NCBI GenBank assembly: GCA_029256105.1
Contig: JAQSYO010000021.1
Coordinates: 1 to 62,057 of the forward strand
Length of the DNA: 62,057 bases
Direction of reading: 5' to 3'
Origin: Herbinix sp.
GTDB lineage: Bacteria > Bacillota > Clostridia > Lachnospirales > Lachnospiraceae
Under the pieces are notes generated by a model. The model saw only the letters and a program-made list of their open reading frames with translations, ran no database searches and was not told where the DNA came from. The position numbers were made by a program, and so were the translations under genes. Below, in pieces: positions 8,671 to 17,152 of this stretch (its first letter is position 1; each line of letters begins with the position of its first letter).

Positions 8671-8998
8671 AAATGTAAAGGCTTTGACAAGGAATAGTAT
8701 ATGTTCATTAGAATATAACAAAGGGATTGGATGCGATTCCTTTGTATCAGAGAGAAGATGGTTGGTGTGAATCTTTATGATAATGACATAGAAGGCGCCT
8801 TTGAGCTGTGGGTTGAAAAGAGATTTCTGAGTAGATACCAACGGAGCTTCCACCGTTATCAGGGAAAGCAGCATAAAGAAGTAATTCTCAAAAATTCTCG
8901 TGTTGTAATGAAGTGCAGGATATCCTGAATTTAGGTGGTACCACGGACGTGAAATATAAGTTCGCCCTAAGCAATTGCTTAGAGTGGACTTTTTTTTA
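8671..8998 (+). promoter_or_regulatory. Glycine T-box riboswitch with terminator
   Basis: The diagnostic T-box sequence AATTTAGGTGGTACCACGG lies at 8928-8946, followed by a terminator hairpin (8958-8990) and a run of T (to 8997). Upstream, the AGAGAG..GGTTGGTG segment near 8750-8768 fits stem I. A GGC triplet at 8794-8796, in GAAGGCGCCTTTGAG, is the likely glycine specifier codon. It would sense uncharged tRNA-Gly and favour read-through into the synthetase gene 27 nt downstream. The class is secure from the T-box core; the exact specifier is inferred from position and the downstream gene. Confidence 0.92.
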
Positions 8999-9024
8999 TA
9001 AAATAATAAACGGAGGTAGATACA

Positions 9025-10407
9025 ATGAAAAAGTTTTCAATGGAAGAATTAGCAGCGTATTGTAATCAGTATGGATTTATTTTTCAAGGAAGCGAAATAT
9101 ATGGCGGTCTGGCAAATACTTGGGATTATGGTCCATTGGGTACAAGGATGAAAAACAATCTAAAAGATGCTTGGAGATATTATTTTATTCAAAAAAGAGA
9201 TTATAGCTATGAAATAGACTCAGATATATTAATGAATCCCACTGTATGGGAAGCAAGTGGGCACTTGTCCAGTTTTACAGATCCATTACTGGATTGCAAA
9301 GAATGTAAGACCAGACATCGTGCCGATAATTTGATTAACGCCTTTGACACCTCTGCGAATGCAGATGCCATGACACAGGCCGAAATGCTGGGGTATATCA
9401 TAGATAATAAAATACCCTGCCCCAGATGTGGGAAATCCAACTTTACTGATATTAGGCAGTTTAATCTTATGTTTGCAACACAGCGTGGAGTAACCCAAAG
9501 CAATACAAACAATATTTATCTAAGACCGGAAAATGCACAGGGCGAATATGTGAATTATCTTAATGTTTTGCGAACGATGAGAACAAAATTACCGTTTAGC
9601 ATAGGTCAAATAGGGAAAGCCTTTCGAAATGAGATAACTCCCGGTAATTTTACCTTTCGGACCATAGAATTTGAACAGATGGAATTTCAGACTTTTTGCA
9701 AAGAGGGAAATGACGAAGAATTATATGATTATTTTAAAGAGTATGGGATAGAGTTTTTTGAATTTTTGGGACTGAACAAAGAAAAATTAAGATATCATGA
9801 TCATGACAAATTAGCTCACTATGCAAAAGCAGCCTGTGATATCGAATATCTATTCCCGTTTGGATGGGGGGAGATTAACGGAACACATAATAGAACTAAT
9901 TTTGATTTGACTAGACATCAAGAATATTCGGGAAAGAGTATGGAGTATTTTGATGAACAGACGCAGGAAAAATATATTCCGTACATTGTAGAATCTACCT
10001 ATGGTGTTGACAGAATCTTCTTAGCGGTTCTGTTTGAAGCATTGGTGGAAGAAGAACTGGATAAGGGAGAGACAAGGCAAGTGTTAAAAGTCAGCCCATT
10101 ATTGGCACCTATTAAAGTAAATGTATTGCCATTGATAAAAAAACGACACAGCGAAAAGGCAATAGAAATATACAATATGTTAAAAAAACATTTTATGGTT
10201 TCCTTTGATGATTCCGGCAACATCGGCAAGCGCTATCGTAGGGGGGATGTGATAGGGACTCCATACGCTATAACCGTGGATAACAATACTCTTGACAATG
10301 GGACTGTTACTTTACGTGACAGGGATTCTATGAAGCAGATTACTGTTTTTACTCATGAATTAGTAGAATACATTGGGAAAACTTTAAACTTTAGTTCTAT
10401 ACTATAA
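9025..10407 (+). CDS. glyQS: Glycyl-tRNA synthetase, single-chain class II type
   Basis: A 460-residue GlyRS that charges tRNA-Gly in the cytoplasm as a homodimer. Visible parts: an N-terminal GSEIYGGLANTWDYGPLG block, paired cysteines resembling a zinc site (CKEC near 90 and CPRC near 132), motif 2 FRNEITPGNFTFRTIEFEQ, motif 3 GVDRIFLAVL, and an anticodon-binding C-terminal domain from about 355. Length is usual for the homodimeric form. GGAGG precedes the ATG. Regulation is by the T-box directly upstream. It is convergent with the AraC gene, with 86 nt between stops. Confidence 0.96.
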   Translation: MKKFSMEELAAYCNQYGFIFQGSEIYGGLANTWDYGPLGTRMKNNLKDAWRYYFIQKRDYSYEIDSDILMNPTVWEASGHLSSFTDPLLDCKECKTRHRADNLINAFDTSANADAMTQAEMLGYIIDNKIPCPRCGKSNFTDIRQFNLMFATQRGVTQSNTNNIYLRPENAQGEYVNYLNVLRTMRTKLPFSIGQIGKAFRNEITPGNFTFRTIEFEQMEFQTFCKEGNDEELYDYFKEYGIEFFEFLGLNKEKLRYHDHDKLAHYAKAACDIEYLFPFGWGEINGTHNRTNFDLTRHQEYSGKSMEYFDEQTQEKYIPYIVESTYGVDRIFLAVLFEALVEEELDKGETRQVLKVSPLLAPIKVNVLPLIKKRHSEKAIEIYNMLKKHFMVSFDDSGNIGKRYRRGDVIGTPYAITVDNNTLDNGTVTLRDRDSMKQITVFTHELVEYIGKTLNFSSIL

Positions 10408-10493
10408 AGGGTTTCTTAATGAAAGGGTATCTTTATGAAACTGGTATCGTAATGAATTGGTTTACCTTAGAGGGGTATTGGTAGGAGGTTACG

Positions 10494-11291
10494 CTAGCTA
10501 CGTTTTCTCCTGTATTCTCTTGGCTGGCAACCACAGATGGATTTAAAATCCCGGTTAAAGGTGCGCTGATTTTCATATCCACACATCAAACTAATAGACA
10601 GAATATCTTTGTCACTGCCCTGCAAAAGAAGCTTCGCATAATCAATGCGCATGGTGTTTAGATAGTCACTAAAACTTGTATTTAACTTTTCACTGAAAAT
10701 GCGGGAGATACTATATTTGCTGACGCCAAGTTGTTTTGCAAGTAATTCCAGCGTAACAGGCTCCGTATAATGCTCGGAAAGATAGGTAATCAATTGTGAA
10801 GTCAAGCCGGGTGGCTGATTGTCGCGGTTTTTCAATAGCTTTATCTGTGGTAGCAGGCGTGACAGAACTAATTGTATATATGCACGGATAATCGGTAGGT
10901 TGTCTGAGATATCGGGCGGTGTCTGTAAAAGGGAGTGTAAAGCATATGAAATATCAGGGTGCAGATTTTCCTTAGTGATAAAAGGATTCGATGGATGATA
11001 TTTTAATATAGTTGATAAAAAATCACCACTAATATCCGCTGGACAGAGAATTAAAATACTTTTATTGTAATTGTGTACAGGATCCGTCTCGTAGCTATGA
11101 ATTTGGTTTGGGAAAGCAATTGCAAAATCTCCGGCACTTAGTTGTTGGCTACAGCTTCCTACTGTGACCAGGATTTCCCCTTCCTCGACCAGGAAGATTT
11201 CAAGACCGGCATGCATATGTGCAGGGAAAGTGATATTGGTTGGTGTATTGAATATAAAACGATATGAATTATTCTCATAGATCAGTTTCAT
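10494..11291 (-). CDS. AraC family transcriptional regulator
   Basis: A 265-residue one-component regulator. It has an N-terminal cupin-like sensor (HMHAGLEIFLVEEG, about 24-37) and a C-terminal AraC/XylS double helix-turn-helix (about 165-262: LELLAKQLGVSKYSISRIF, then SISLMCGYENQRTFNRDFK and the CxPREYR ending). The ATG at 11291 is chosen because GGAGGAAGGAG lies 9 nt ahead on the minus strand; an upstream in-frame start at 11420 would add an unlikely 43 residues. It is divergent from the ThuA-oxidoreductase pair and probably controls it in response to a sugar-like ligand (inference). Confidence 0.9.
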   Translation of the reverse strand: MKLIYENNSYRFIFNTPTNITFPAHMHAGLEIFLVEEGEILVTVGSCSQQLSAGDFAIAFPNQIHSYETDPVHNYNKSILILCPADISGDFLSTILKYHPSNPFITKENLHPDISYALHSLLQTPPDISDNLPIIRAYIQLVLSRLLPQIKLLKNRDNQPPGLTSQLITYLSEHYTEPVTLELLAKQLGVSKYSISRIFSEKLNTSFSDYLNTMRIDYAKLLLQGSDKDILSISLMCGYENQRTFNRDFKSICGCQPREYRRKRS

Positions 11292-11460
11292 ACAAAGGGT
11301 CTCCTTCCTCCAGGGGGATATCTTGATCGCAACAATTGTCCATTTGTTACATCTATTTATTGTATTATAGCCTGTACAGAACGATAATTCAAGAGAATAT
11401 CCGAAGAGCATACAATACAAAAAAATCAGTTATGATTTAGTGAATAGCTATCATTTAATA

Positions 11461-11497
11461 GGTATCCTTAGATTCGGAAACTTTAATCTAAGGGTAC
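11461..11497. other. Hairpin in the AraC/ThuA divergent region
   Basis: CCTTAGATT (11466-11474) and AATCTAAGG (11485-11493) form a 9-bp perfect stem with a 10-nt loop, extendable by flanking GGTA/GTAC. The position between divergent genes fits an operator or attenuator. TTTCTGATTTT follows, so a weak terminator is possible. Confidence 0.45.
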
Positions 11498-11644
11498 TTT
11501 CTGATTTTAGAAGGGCAATTATTGTCTAATAATTGATGCTTAATGTCAAGTATTATTGAAGAAGCGATGATATAATAAGGTAGCAATAAATGATATCTAG
11601 AAGTGAATTAATAGATATAAAATATTTATATGGAGGCAAAAATT

Positions 11645-12370
11645 ATGGTAAAGAAGGCACTAATATTTCAAGGTGGATGGGATGGACATGAACCGAAATT
11701 AACTTCAAAGCGTTTTGCTGAGTTGCTTGAGAAGAATGGTTATGAAACAACGATTTCTGATTCTTTAGACTGCTTAGCAGATGTGGAAGAATTGAAGAAG
11801 CTAGATTTGTTAGTAGCATGTTGGACAATGAGTGAGATTGATAATGAATATGTTAAAAACATTGCAGCAGCTGTCGGTGAAGGTGTCGGTCTTGCAGGCT
11901 GCCATGGAGGCATGTGTGATTCCTTTCGCAATAACACAGAATGGCAATTTATAACGGGAGGACAGTGGGTAAGTCATCCGGGTGGTGATGGTATTGATTA
12001 TACGGTTAATATTTGTCATGGATCGAGTCCAATCACAGAGGGTATATCGGACTTCCAGGTGTGCAGTGAGCACTATTATCTACATATTGATCCATCGATC
12101 GAAGTGCTTGCTACCACAAGATTTCCGTTAGTAAATTATTATCATGTATCCAATAAACCGGTGGATATGCCAGTGGCTTGGACCAAGCTCTGGGGAAATG
12201 GACGCGTTTTCTATACTTCTCTTGGTCATCATGACGATGTATTTGAAAAATCACCAAGTGCTCAGGTTCTAATGGAGAGAGGTATGCTTTGGGCTGGAGA
12301 AGGAAAGCAATATGCCATTGAACATAAATTAACAACAGAACGTTATTTAAATAATGCAAAAATGTACTAA
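11645..12370 (+). CDS. ThuA domain-containing protein
   Basis: A 241-residue protein of the ThuA (trehalose utilisation A) family, a glutamine-amidotransferase-like flavodoxin fold found in carbohydrate-use operons. Typical blocks are ALIFQGGWDGHEP at the N-terminus, AGCHGGMCDSFR (about 92-103), the GGQWVSHPGG region, and a C-terminal WTKLWGNGRVFYTSLGHHDDVF. GGAGG at 11632-11636 fixes the ATG at 11645. The oxidoreductase gene follows after 20 nt, so the two form one operon. The precise substrate is unknown; other family members act on keto-sugars. Confidence 0.88.
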   Translation: MVKKALIFQGGWDGHEPKLTSKRFAELLEKNGYETTISDSLDCLADVEELKKLDLLVACWTMSEIDNEYVKNIAAAVGEGVGLAGCHGGMCDSFRNNTEWQFITGGQWVSHPGGDGIDYTVNICHGSSPITEGISDFQVCSEHYYLHIDPSIEVLATTRFPLVNYYHVSNKPVDMPVAWTKLWGNGRVFYTSLGHHDDVFEKSPSAQVLMERGMLWAGEGKQYAIEHKLTTERYLNNAKMY

Positions 12371-12390
12371 GATGAGGGAGGATAGTAAGC

Positions 12391-13488
12391 ATGATTAGAG
12401 TTGGAATGGTTGGTGTAGGTGCCATAAGTGGCATTTATCTTAAGAATTTAACAGAAGTATTTAAAGAAGTTGAACTAGTGGCAGTCTGTGATTTGGTACG
12501 GGAAAAAGCAATAAAGGCACAGGAAGAATACAAGGTACCTAAGGTATATGATACCATGTATGAGTTATTTAAAGATAAAGAGATCGATATTGTGTTAAAT
12601 CTTACACGCCCCTACGAACACTTTGAAGTCACCAGCGAAGCATTAAAAGCCGGAAAACATGTATATTCAGAAAAACCGTTAGCAGCAACCTTGGAAGAAG
12701 GACTGGAATTGGTAAAACTGGCAAATGAAAAAAATCTCATGCTTGGAGGTGCACCGGATACCTTCTTAGGAGCAGGAATTCAAACATGCCGTAAATTAAT
12801 TGATGATGGGTTTATTGGGAAACCAATCGGTGCAGCAGCATTTATGATATGTCGTGGACACGAAGGTTGGCATCCGGATCCGGAATTCTACTATAAACAA
12901 GGTGGTGGTCCTATGTTGGATATGGGTCCTTACTATCTGACCGCATTAACGAACCTTATGGGTGGTATAAAGAGTATTACAGGCGTAACAAAAACCTCCT
13001 TTGCTCAAAGAATGATTACCAGCAAACCGAAGGAAGGCGAGATAATTGAAGTTGAGGTACCTACTTATGTGACGGGTATCTTAGAATTCGATAGTGGTGC
13101 AGTAGGTACTTTATTTACTACCTTTGATGTATATAATCATGGGCAGGCGCGTTTTGAAATATATGGCTCGGAAGGAACGCTTATGGTTCCGGATCCAAAT
13201 ACATTCGGAGGGCCAATTTACCTGTTACGACCCGAGGAAAAAGAGTATAAGGAAATTCCTCTTATGTTTGATTATGCAGAAAATAGTCGTGGTCTTGGAT
13301 TGGCAGATATGGCTAAGTCAATTGAAACAGGACGTTCCAGCAGAACGACATACAAGCAAACCCTTCATGTATTAGAAGCAATGACAGCGTTCCAATCAAG
13401 TAGTGACAAAAAGGCAGCAGTGGCTTTGAACACGAAATTTGTAAGAGAAGAGCCAATGAAAAAGAATCCTTTAAAAGGAATTTTATAA
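12391..13488 (+). CDS. Gfo/Idh/MocA family oxidoreductase
   Basis: A 365-residue NAD(P)-dependent sugar/polyol dehydrogenase-like enzyme. The N-terminal Rossmann fold starts IRVGMVGVGAISGIYLKNL. The family EKP signature occurs in HVYSEKPLAAT (about 91-101), with the catalytic Lys inside. The C-terminal part carries GGGPMLDMGPYYLTAL and DSGAVGTLFTTFD, as usual in the GFO_IDH_MocA_C domain. GAGGGAGG precedes the ATG. It is encoded with the ThuA protein and divergent from AraC, suggesting a small sugar or inositol-type catabolic unit. Confidence 0.9.
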   Translation: MIRVGMVGVGAISGIYLKNLTEVFKEVELVAVCDLVREKAIKAQEEYKVPKVYDTMYELFKDKEIDIVLNLTRPYEHFEVTSEALKAGKHVYSEKPLAATLEEGLELVKLANEKNLMLGGAPDTFLGAGIQTCRKLIDDGFIGKPIGAAAFMICRGHEGWHPDPEFYYKQGGGPMLDMGPYYLTALTNLMGGIKSITGVTKTSFAQRMITSKPKEGEIIEVEVPTYVTGILEFDSGAVGTLFTTFDVYNHGQARFEIYGSEGTLMVPDPNTFGGPIYLLRPEEKEYKEIPLMFDYAENSRGLGLADMAKSIETGRSSRTTYKQTLHVLEAMTAFQSSSDKKAAVALNTKFVREEPMKKNPLKGIL

Positions 13489-13501
13489 AAAGGCCAATCA
13501 T

Positions 13502-13594
13502 CAATAAAGCATAAGACGTTAAAGCATTTGACACTCTAATTTATATCAGTTTTATTCTATTGGGGAATATATCTGTTTGTCTTATGCTTTATTG
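13502..13594. repeat. 16-bp perfect inverted repeat bounding a 61-nt segment
   Basis: CAATAAAGCATAAGAC (13502-13517) is exactly complementary to GTCTTATGCTTTATTG (13579-13594). The segment between holds TTTGACACTCTAAT (13527-13540), which also forms the termini of the large palindrome at 43118-43391. It could be a degenerate miniature element or a long-loop terminator after the oxidoreductase gene. Confidence 0.6.
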
Positions 13595-13726
13595 AAAATT
13601 GAACTTAATAAAGGTTAACGAAACCTTGGAACATTGTCCTTATACATAGAAAAGAAAGGCATTATACATATTATAATCGCTTAATCAAGCATCAATCTTG
13701 ATAACTTATTAAAATAAATAGATCTA

Positions 13727-13864
13727 TTAATCATCTGATTTAGTTTTTAAATCGATAATTGTGATTAAAATATCCTTCTTCTGTAATAAGTCCAATAATT
13801 TTATTGCTTTTAAGATGTCAAGGATATCTCTTCTCAACATCGGAATCTGTTGATCTTCTTTCAT
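13727..13864 (-). CDS. Small ORF (45 aa) divergent from the XRE regulator
   Basis: The minus strand reads MKEDQQIPMLRRDILDILK, followed by a Lys/Leu/Ile-rich helical stretch, ending TKSDD. A GAGGT at 13871-13875 lies 6 nt ahead of the ATG. It is short, charged and probably helical, with no recognised family. It sits alone, divergent from an XRE regulator across a region full of TTGAC/GTCAA half-sites, so it may be the regulator's target or partner. Short length keeps confidence moderate. Confidence 0.45.
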   Translation of the reverse strand: MKEDQQIPMLRRDILDILKAIKLLDLLQKKDILITIIDLKTKSDD

Positions 13865-13906
13865 TCATTTACCTCATAAACTTCAATGATGGCTATGACA
13901 GCGATT

Positions 13907-13980
13907 AATATTGACTATGACAATATTATACATATAATTACACTCCTTGTCAATATAAAACGGCGATTATAATTGACTAA
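13907..13980. promoter_or_regulatory. Operator-like inverted repeats between the small ORF and the XRE gene
   Basis: AATATTG-N7-CAATATT (13907-13927) is a perfect inverted repeat. GTCAAT (13949-13954) and ATTGAC (13972-13977) form a second, wider one. TTGAC half-sites recur in both orientations, as expected for a dimeric XRE repressor regulating a divergent pair (inference). Confidence 0.45.
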
Positions 13981-14021
13981 TTTAAACAATTTTGATAATA
14001 TCAGATTGGAAAGGGTGTGTC

Positions 14022-14468
14022 ATGTTGAATACTAGAGTTAAATACATTAGAAAAAATTTTAATATGAGTCAAGAGACCTTTGGCAATAAATTGGGGGTTA
14101 CCGGAGCAGGCATTTCAAAAATAGAGAGTGGTCAACGTAGCGTAACCGATCAGATGATTCTGATGATCTGTAAAGAATTCAATATAAATGAAAATTGGTT
14201 GAGGCATGGAGACGGTGAAATATTTAGGCAGAAGCTTCCTACAGGAATTGAGCAGCTAGCAGAATACTATCAGTTAGATGAGCTTGATAAAAGGATTATA
14301 AATGAATATTCTATGCTGGATGAACGAAAACGGAAGGTAATAAAGGAATATATCATGAGAATTGCTTATGGCAATCATAACAATGCTGTAATTTTAGATG
14401 GTGATGTGGAGAATGAAGTTCTGAAATGTGCTGAGGGGCCGGATACTGGAGAAAAGTATACGGGATAA
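14022..14468 (+). CDS. XRE family transcriptional regulator
   Basis: A 148-residue protein with an N-terminal Cro/CI-type helix-turn-helix (about 3-60: RVKYIRKNFNMSQETFGNKLGV, then GAGISKIESGQRSVTDQMI). The NENWLRHGDGEIF signature common in clostridial XRE regulators follows. The C-terminal half is helical and ends in a short acidic tail; no peptidase or sensor domain is seen. The ATG at 14022 has AAAGGG 6 nt ahead; the in-frame TTG at 13992 lacks a site. It is divergent from a 45-codon ORF. Confidence 0.85.
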   Translation: MLNTRVKYIRKNFNMSQETFGNKLGVTGAGISKIESGQRSVTDQMILMICKEFNINENWLRHGDGEIFRQKLPTGIEQLAEYYQLDELDKRIINEYSMLDERKRKVIKEYIMRIAYGNHNNAVILDGDVENEVLKCAEGPDTGEKYTG

Positions 14469-14740
14469 AGGATGATAATAACGCATAAGTTCTATTGCGT
14501 GAATAGTCTCTTGAGTTATTTGAAGATCTCAATATTCGTTCTTTACTTCATATTTCCCCGGGATAGGTTGAAGATAAAGTTGTAGAATAATCTGTTTATA
14601 GGAAAACATAGGGGTAGTTTTCAGATTTTAATTATAAAATATAAAATGTTTGCCTATGGTTATTAGGATAAGGATAAGCAAATTATATACAAATGATATT
14701 ACGTATGTAATTCATTTAATTTCATATAAAGTGGGTAAAT

Positions 14741-14773
14741 AGGACATTCAAATTATGGAGTGTCCTTATTTTT
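14741..14773 (+). terminator. Hairpin terminator
   Basis: AGGACA (14741-14746) pairs with TGTCCT (14761-14766) and is followed by TATTTTT. The rest of the 14469-14833 gap shows no ORF or other structure. Confidence 0.55.
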
Positions 14774-14833
14774 ATGTATAAAATGAGTTAGTTCTTGGCG
14801 GGGAAGAAGGTATCCTTATTCAAAAATTTCTTC

Positions 14834-14885
14834 TTGACAATTCCTGGTGACAGATGTAACATACAAATATGGTGACATATGTCAC
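14834..14885 (+). promoter_or_regulatory. BlaI-type operators over the blaI/M56 promoter
   Basis: TTGACA at 14834-14839 and TAACAT at 14857-14862 have a 17-nt spacer. The perfect palindrome GTGACATATGTCAC lies at 14872-14885. A related GTGACAGATGTAAC at 14847-14860 overlaps the -10. The copies are 25 nt apart start to start. BlaI/MecI repressors bind such dyads as dimers and are cleaved after M56 signalling (family knowledge). Confidence 0.75.
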
Positions 14886-14902
14886 ATGAGAGGAGTATTA
14901 TT

Positions 14903-15301
14903 ATGAATGATAACATGAAGGATAACATTAACCGAATTTCTCAGGCCGAACTTGAAGTAATGAAAATATTGTGGCAAGCAAATGGACCTGTATCTACGGG
15001 TGATATATATAAAGAACTTTCTGAACAGATGGGATGGGATCGTTCGACTGTCCGTACACTTTTGAAGAGACTAACGGAGAAAGGGTCTGTGATAACGAAT
15101 AAATTAAAGGTACTCAATTATCTGCCTGTTGTATCGGAAAAGGAATATTGTGATGTTCAGACAAAAAACTTTGTCGAACGATTATATGGTGGTAGTGCCA
15201 AACGGTTAGTGTCTTCACTAGTAGAAAATTATAATTTAACAACTACTGACATTGAAGAATTGAGGGAATTATTAAATTCAGGAGGTGGCAAAGATGAGTA
15301 G
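14903..15301 (+). CDS. BlaI/MecI/CopY family transcriptional repressor
   Basis: A 132-residue winged-helix repressor. ISQAELEVMKILWQANGPVSTGDIY starts the DNA-binding domain, and the recognition region GWDRSTVRTLLKRLTEKG and the dimerising C-terminal helix are typical. The ATG at 14903 has AGGAG (14891-14895) 7 nt ahead; the in-frame ATG at 14879 lies inside the operator and is unlikely. The gene overlaps the M56 gene by 8 nt. Repression of its own promoter through the two upstream dyads is expected. Confidence 0.92.
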   Translation: MNDNMKDNINRISQAELEVMKILWQANGPVSTGDIYKELSEQMGWDRSTVRTLLKRLTEKGSVITNKLKVLNYLPVVSEKEYCDVQTKNFVERLYGGSAKRLVSSLVENYNLTTTDIEELRELLNSGGGKDE

Positions 15302-17048
15302 TATCTTTAAACTCATTATATCGATGTCATTATCGGGATCCGTTTTGATTTTAATTCTTATGACGCTAAAAACGCTGTTCAAAGAGGGATTTTCAAAAGC
15401 ATGGCATTACTATATATGGATTGTTGTACTGGTTCGACTACTTATACCATACTCCCCGGAATATGGACTTATAAATGATTTATTTAAAATACAATGGGTA
15501 CATAATATTAGTATAGCTACAAATCAATCGCAAATAGGAACTGATGTAACAGCGGAAAATACTTCAACTAATACAAATTATAATACTCCACAGACAGGCA
15601 ACAATTTCCAAGAACCTTCTATATCAGAAACAAAAGGTGGCGTATTGCTTCCAAACGGTTGGGAATTAGCAGGCTTTACCTGGCTTGCAGGAATATTACT
15701 ACTATTGCTTATTAGGATGATTCAGTATTTACATTTTACACATTTGGTTAGAAGAGGCGCAGACCCAATCGCGGACAAAGGAATATTATCCGTTTATAAA
15801 AGAATAGCTCAGGAACTTGGTATCAAGAATAGACCACGAATATTTTTCAGTGAACAAATTATTTCGCCAATGTTGATTGGACTAATGAGACCTACAATTT
15901 TTCTTACGGATACAGTGATTACTATGGAGGAAGAAAGTCTTTCCTACGTGTTTCGGCACGAATTGATGCATTTTAAGCGTCATGACCTTTGGTACAAATG
16001 GTGCAGTGATTTGACACTATGCATTCATTGGTTTAATCCACTCGTCTATGTGATGAGCCGGCAGATTAATTCTCAGTGTGAAATTTCCTGTGATGAAGCT
16101 GTAGCCAAAGATTTAAATATGGAGGAAAGACAGATCTATGGCAACGTGCTCTTGAATGCAGCCTCTGAGAACATAAAATACCAACATCAAGTGTTATCCA
16201 CAACTTTATATGAAGATAAAAAGAGTTTGAAAGAAAGGATTAAATCAATAATGAAAGCAAAACGTAAATCAAAAAAGACTAGGATACTATCTGTGGTAGC
16301 AGCAATAGTAATATGTACAGCAGCCTTTATGTTAGGGGCTTATACCATAAATGGAGCAGGTAAAACAAACAATGATACTTTAGTAAGTGCTGTTGGAGAT
16401 AATGATAAGTCAGCTAGTCCAGACGCTCCGTCCGATAGTTCAGTCAATACAGATGATGCCAATACAGATAATTCCAATTTAAATAGCTCCAATACAGATG
16501 ATACCAGTACAGGAGATACCAATACAGAGAGCTCCAATAATTCAACAGAGACATCTGATACAAATGTGGGCAGTACTGAGGATATAGATAATACGGATTC
16601 TTCAACAAATAATACGGGTTCCTCTGAGGAAGAGAACGATATCATTTATACTAATACCAAATATGGCTTCCAATTTACCCTTCCGGAAAGTTGGAAAGAC
16701 TATACGCTTCAAACGGAGGAGTGGCAGGGAACAGCATTAACTGGAGGGAATATTAGTGAGGTAGTGGAGGTCGGTCCGAAGATTAGCATAAGACATCCGA
16801 AATGGACTACGGATAATCCTCATCAGGATATTCCTATTATGATTTTTACAGTAGAGCAGTGGGATATAGTTCTGAAAGAAGAAATTGCAGTTAGTGCAGC
16901 ACCAATAGGGCCGAGCAAGATTGGCAGTAATTCCAAATATGTATTTGCTATTCCGGCACGTTATAATTTTGCATACCCCACTGGATACGAGGAAGTGGAG
17001 AAAATCTTAGAAAATAACCCTCTAATACCAAACGAAATATTTGAGTAA
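15294..17048 (+). CDS. M56 family (BlaR1-like) membrane metallopeptidase with novel extracellular domain
   Basis: A 584-residue sensor/protease. The membrane part has spans near 5-25, 38-55 and 125-141. The zinc motif HELMH lies at about 222-226 on the cytoplasmic side, with CDEAV near 266-270 carrying the probable third ligand. A further span (about 327-347) leads to a ~95-residue Asp/Thr/Ser/Asn-rich linker. The extracellular C-terminal domain (about 447-584) does not look like the penicillin-binding sensor of BlaR1, lacking its SxxK and KTG motifs. GGAGG at 15281-15285 supports the ATG at 15294. It would cleave or trigger cleavage of the BlaI repressor; the signal is unknown. Confidence 0.85.
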   Translation: MSSIFKLIISMSLSGSVLILILMTLKTLFKEGFSKAWHYYIWIVVLVRLLIPYSPEYGLINDLFKIQWVHNISIATNQSQIGTDVTAENTSTNTNYNTPQTGNNFQEPSISETKGGVLLPNGWELAGFTWLAGILLLLLIRMIQYLHFTHLVRRGADPIADKGILSVYKRIAQELGIKNRPRIFFSEQIISPMLIGLMRPTIFLTDTVITMEEESLSYVFRHELMHFKRHDLWYKWCSDLTLCIHWFNPLVYVMSRQINSQCEISCDEAVAKDLNMEERQIYGNVLLNAASENIKYQHQVLSTTLYEDKKSLKERIKSIMKAKRKSKKTRILSVVAAIVICTAAFMLGAYTINGAGKTNNDTLVSAVGDNDKSASPDAPSDSSVNTDDANTDNSNLNSSNTDDTSTGDTNTESSNNSTETSDTNVGSTEDIDNTDSSTNNTGSSEEENDIIYTNTKYGFQFTLPESWKDYTLQTEEWQGTALTGGNISEVVEVGPKISIRHPKWTTDNPHQDIPIMIFTVEQWDIVLKEEIAVSAAPIGPSKIGSNSKYVFAIPARYNFAYPTGYEEVEKILENNPLIPNEIFE

Positions 17049-17049
17049 T

Positions 17050-17084
17050 AAAAAAGCCTGCTGCAGTTGCAACAGGCTTTTTAC
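17050..17084. terminator. Terminator after the M56 gene
   Basis: AAAAAGCCTG pairs with CAGGCTTTTT around an inner TGCA/TGCA segment. A and T tails on both sides suggest it works in both directions, for the M56 gene and the convergent GIY-YIG gene. Confidence 0.8.
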
Positions 17085-17152
17085 GAAGTTATGGGATGCC
17101 AGTTAAAGTGAGCATTATCACAGCTGATGAGCAATTAAATTAATTGACATTA

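Noticed and set aside
8503..8874. 123-codon minus-strand frame across the glyQS leader
   Set aside because: It lies opposite the T-box and its promoter, and its composition is AT-driven.
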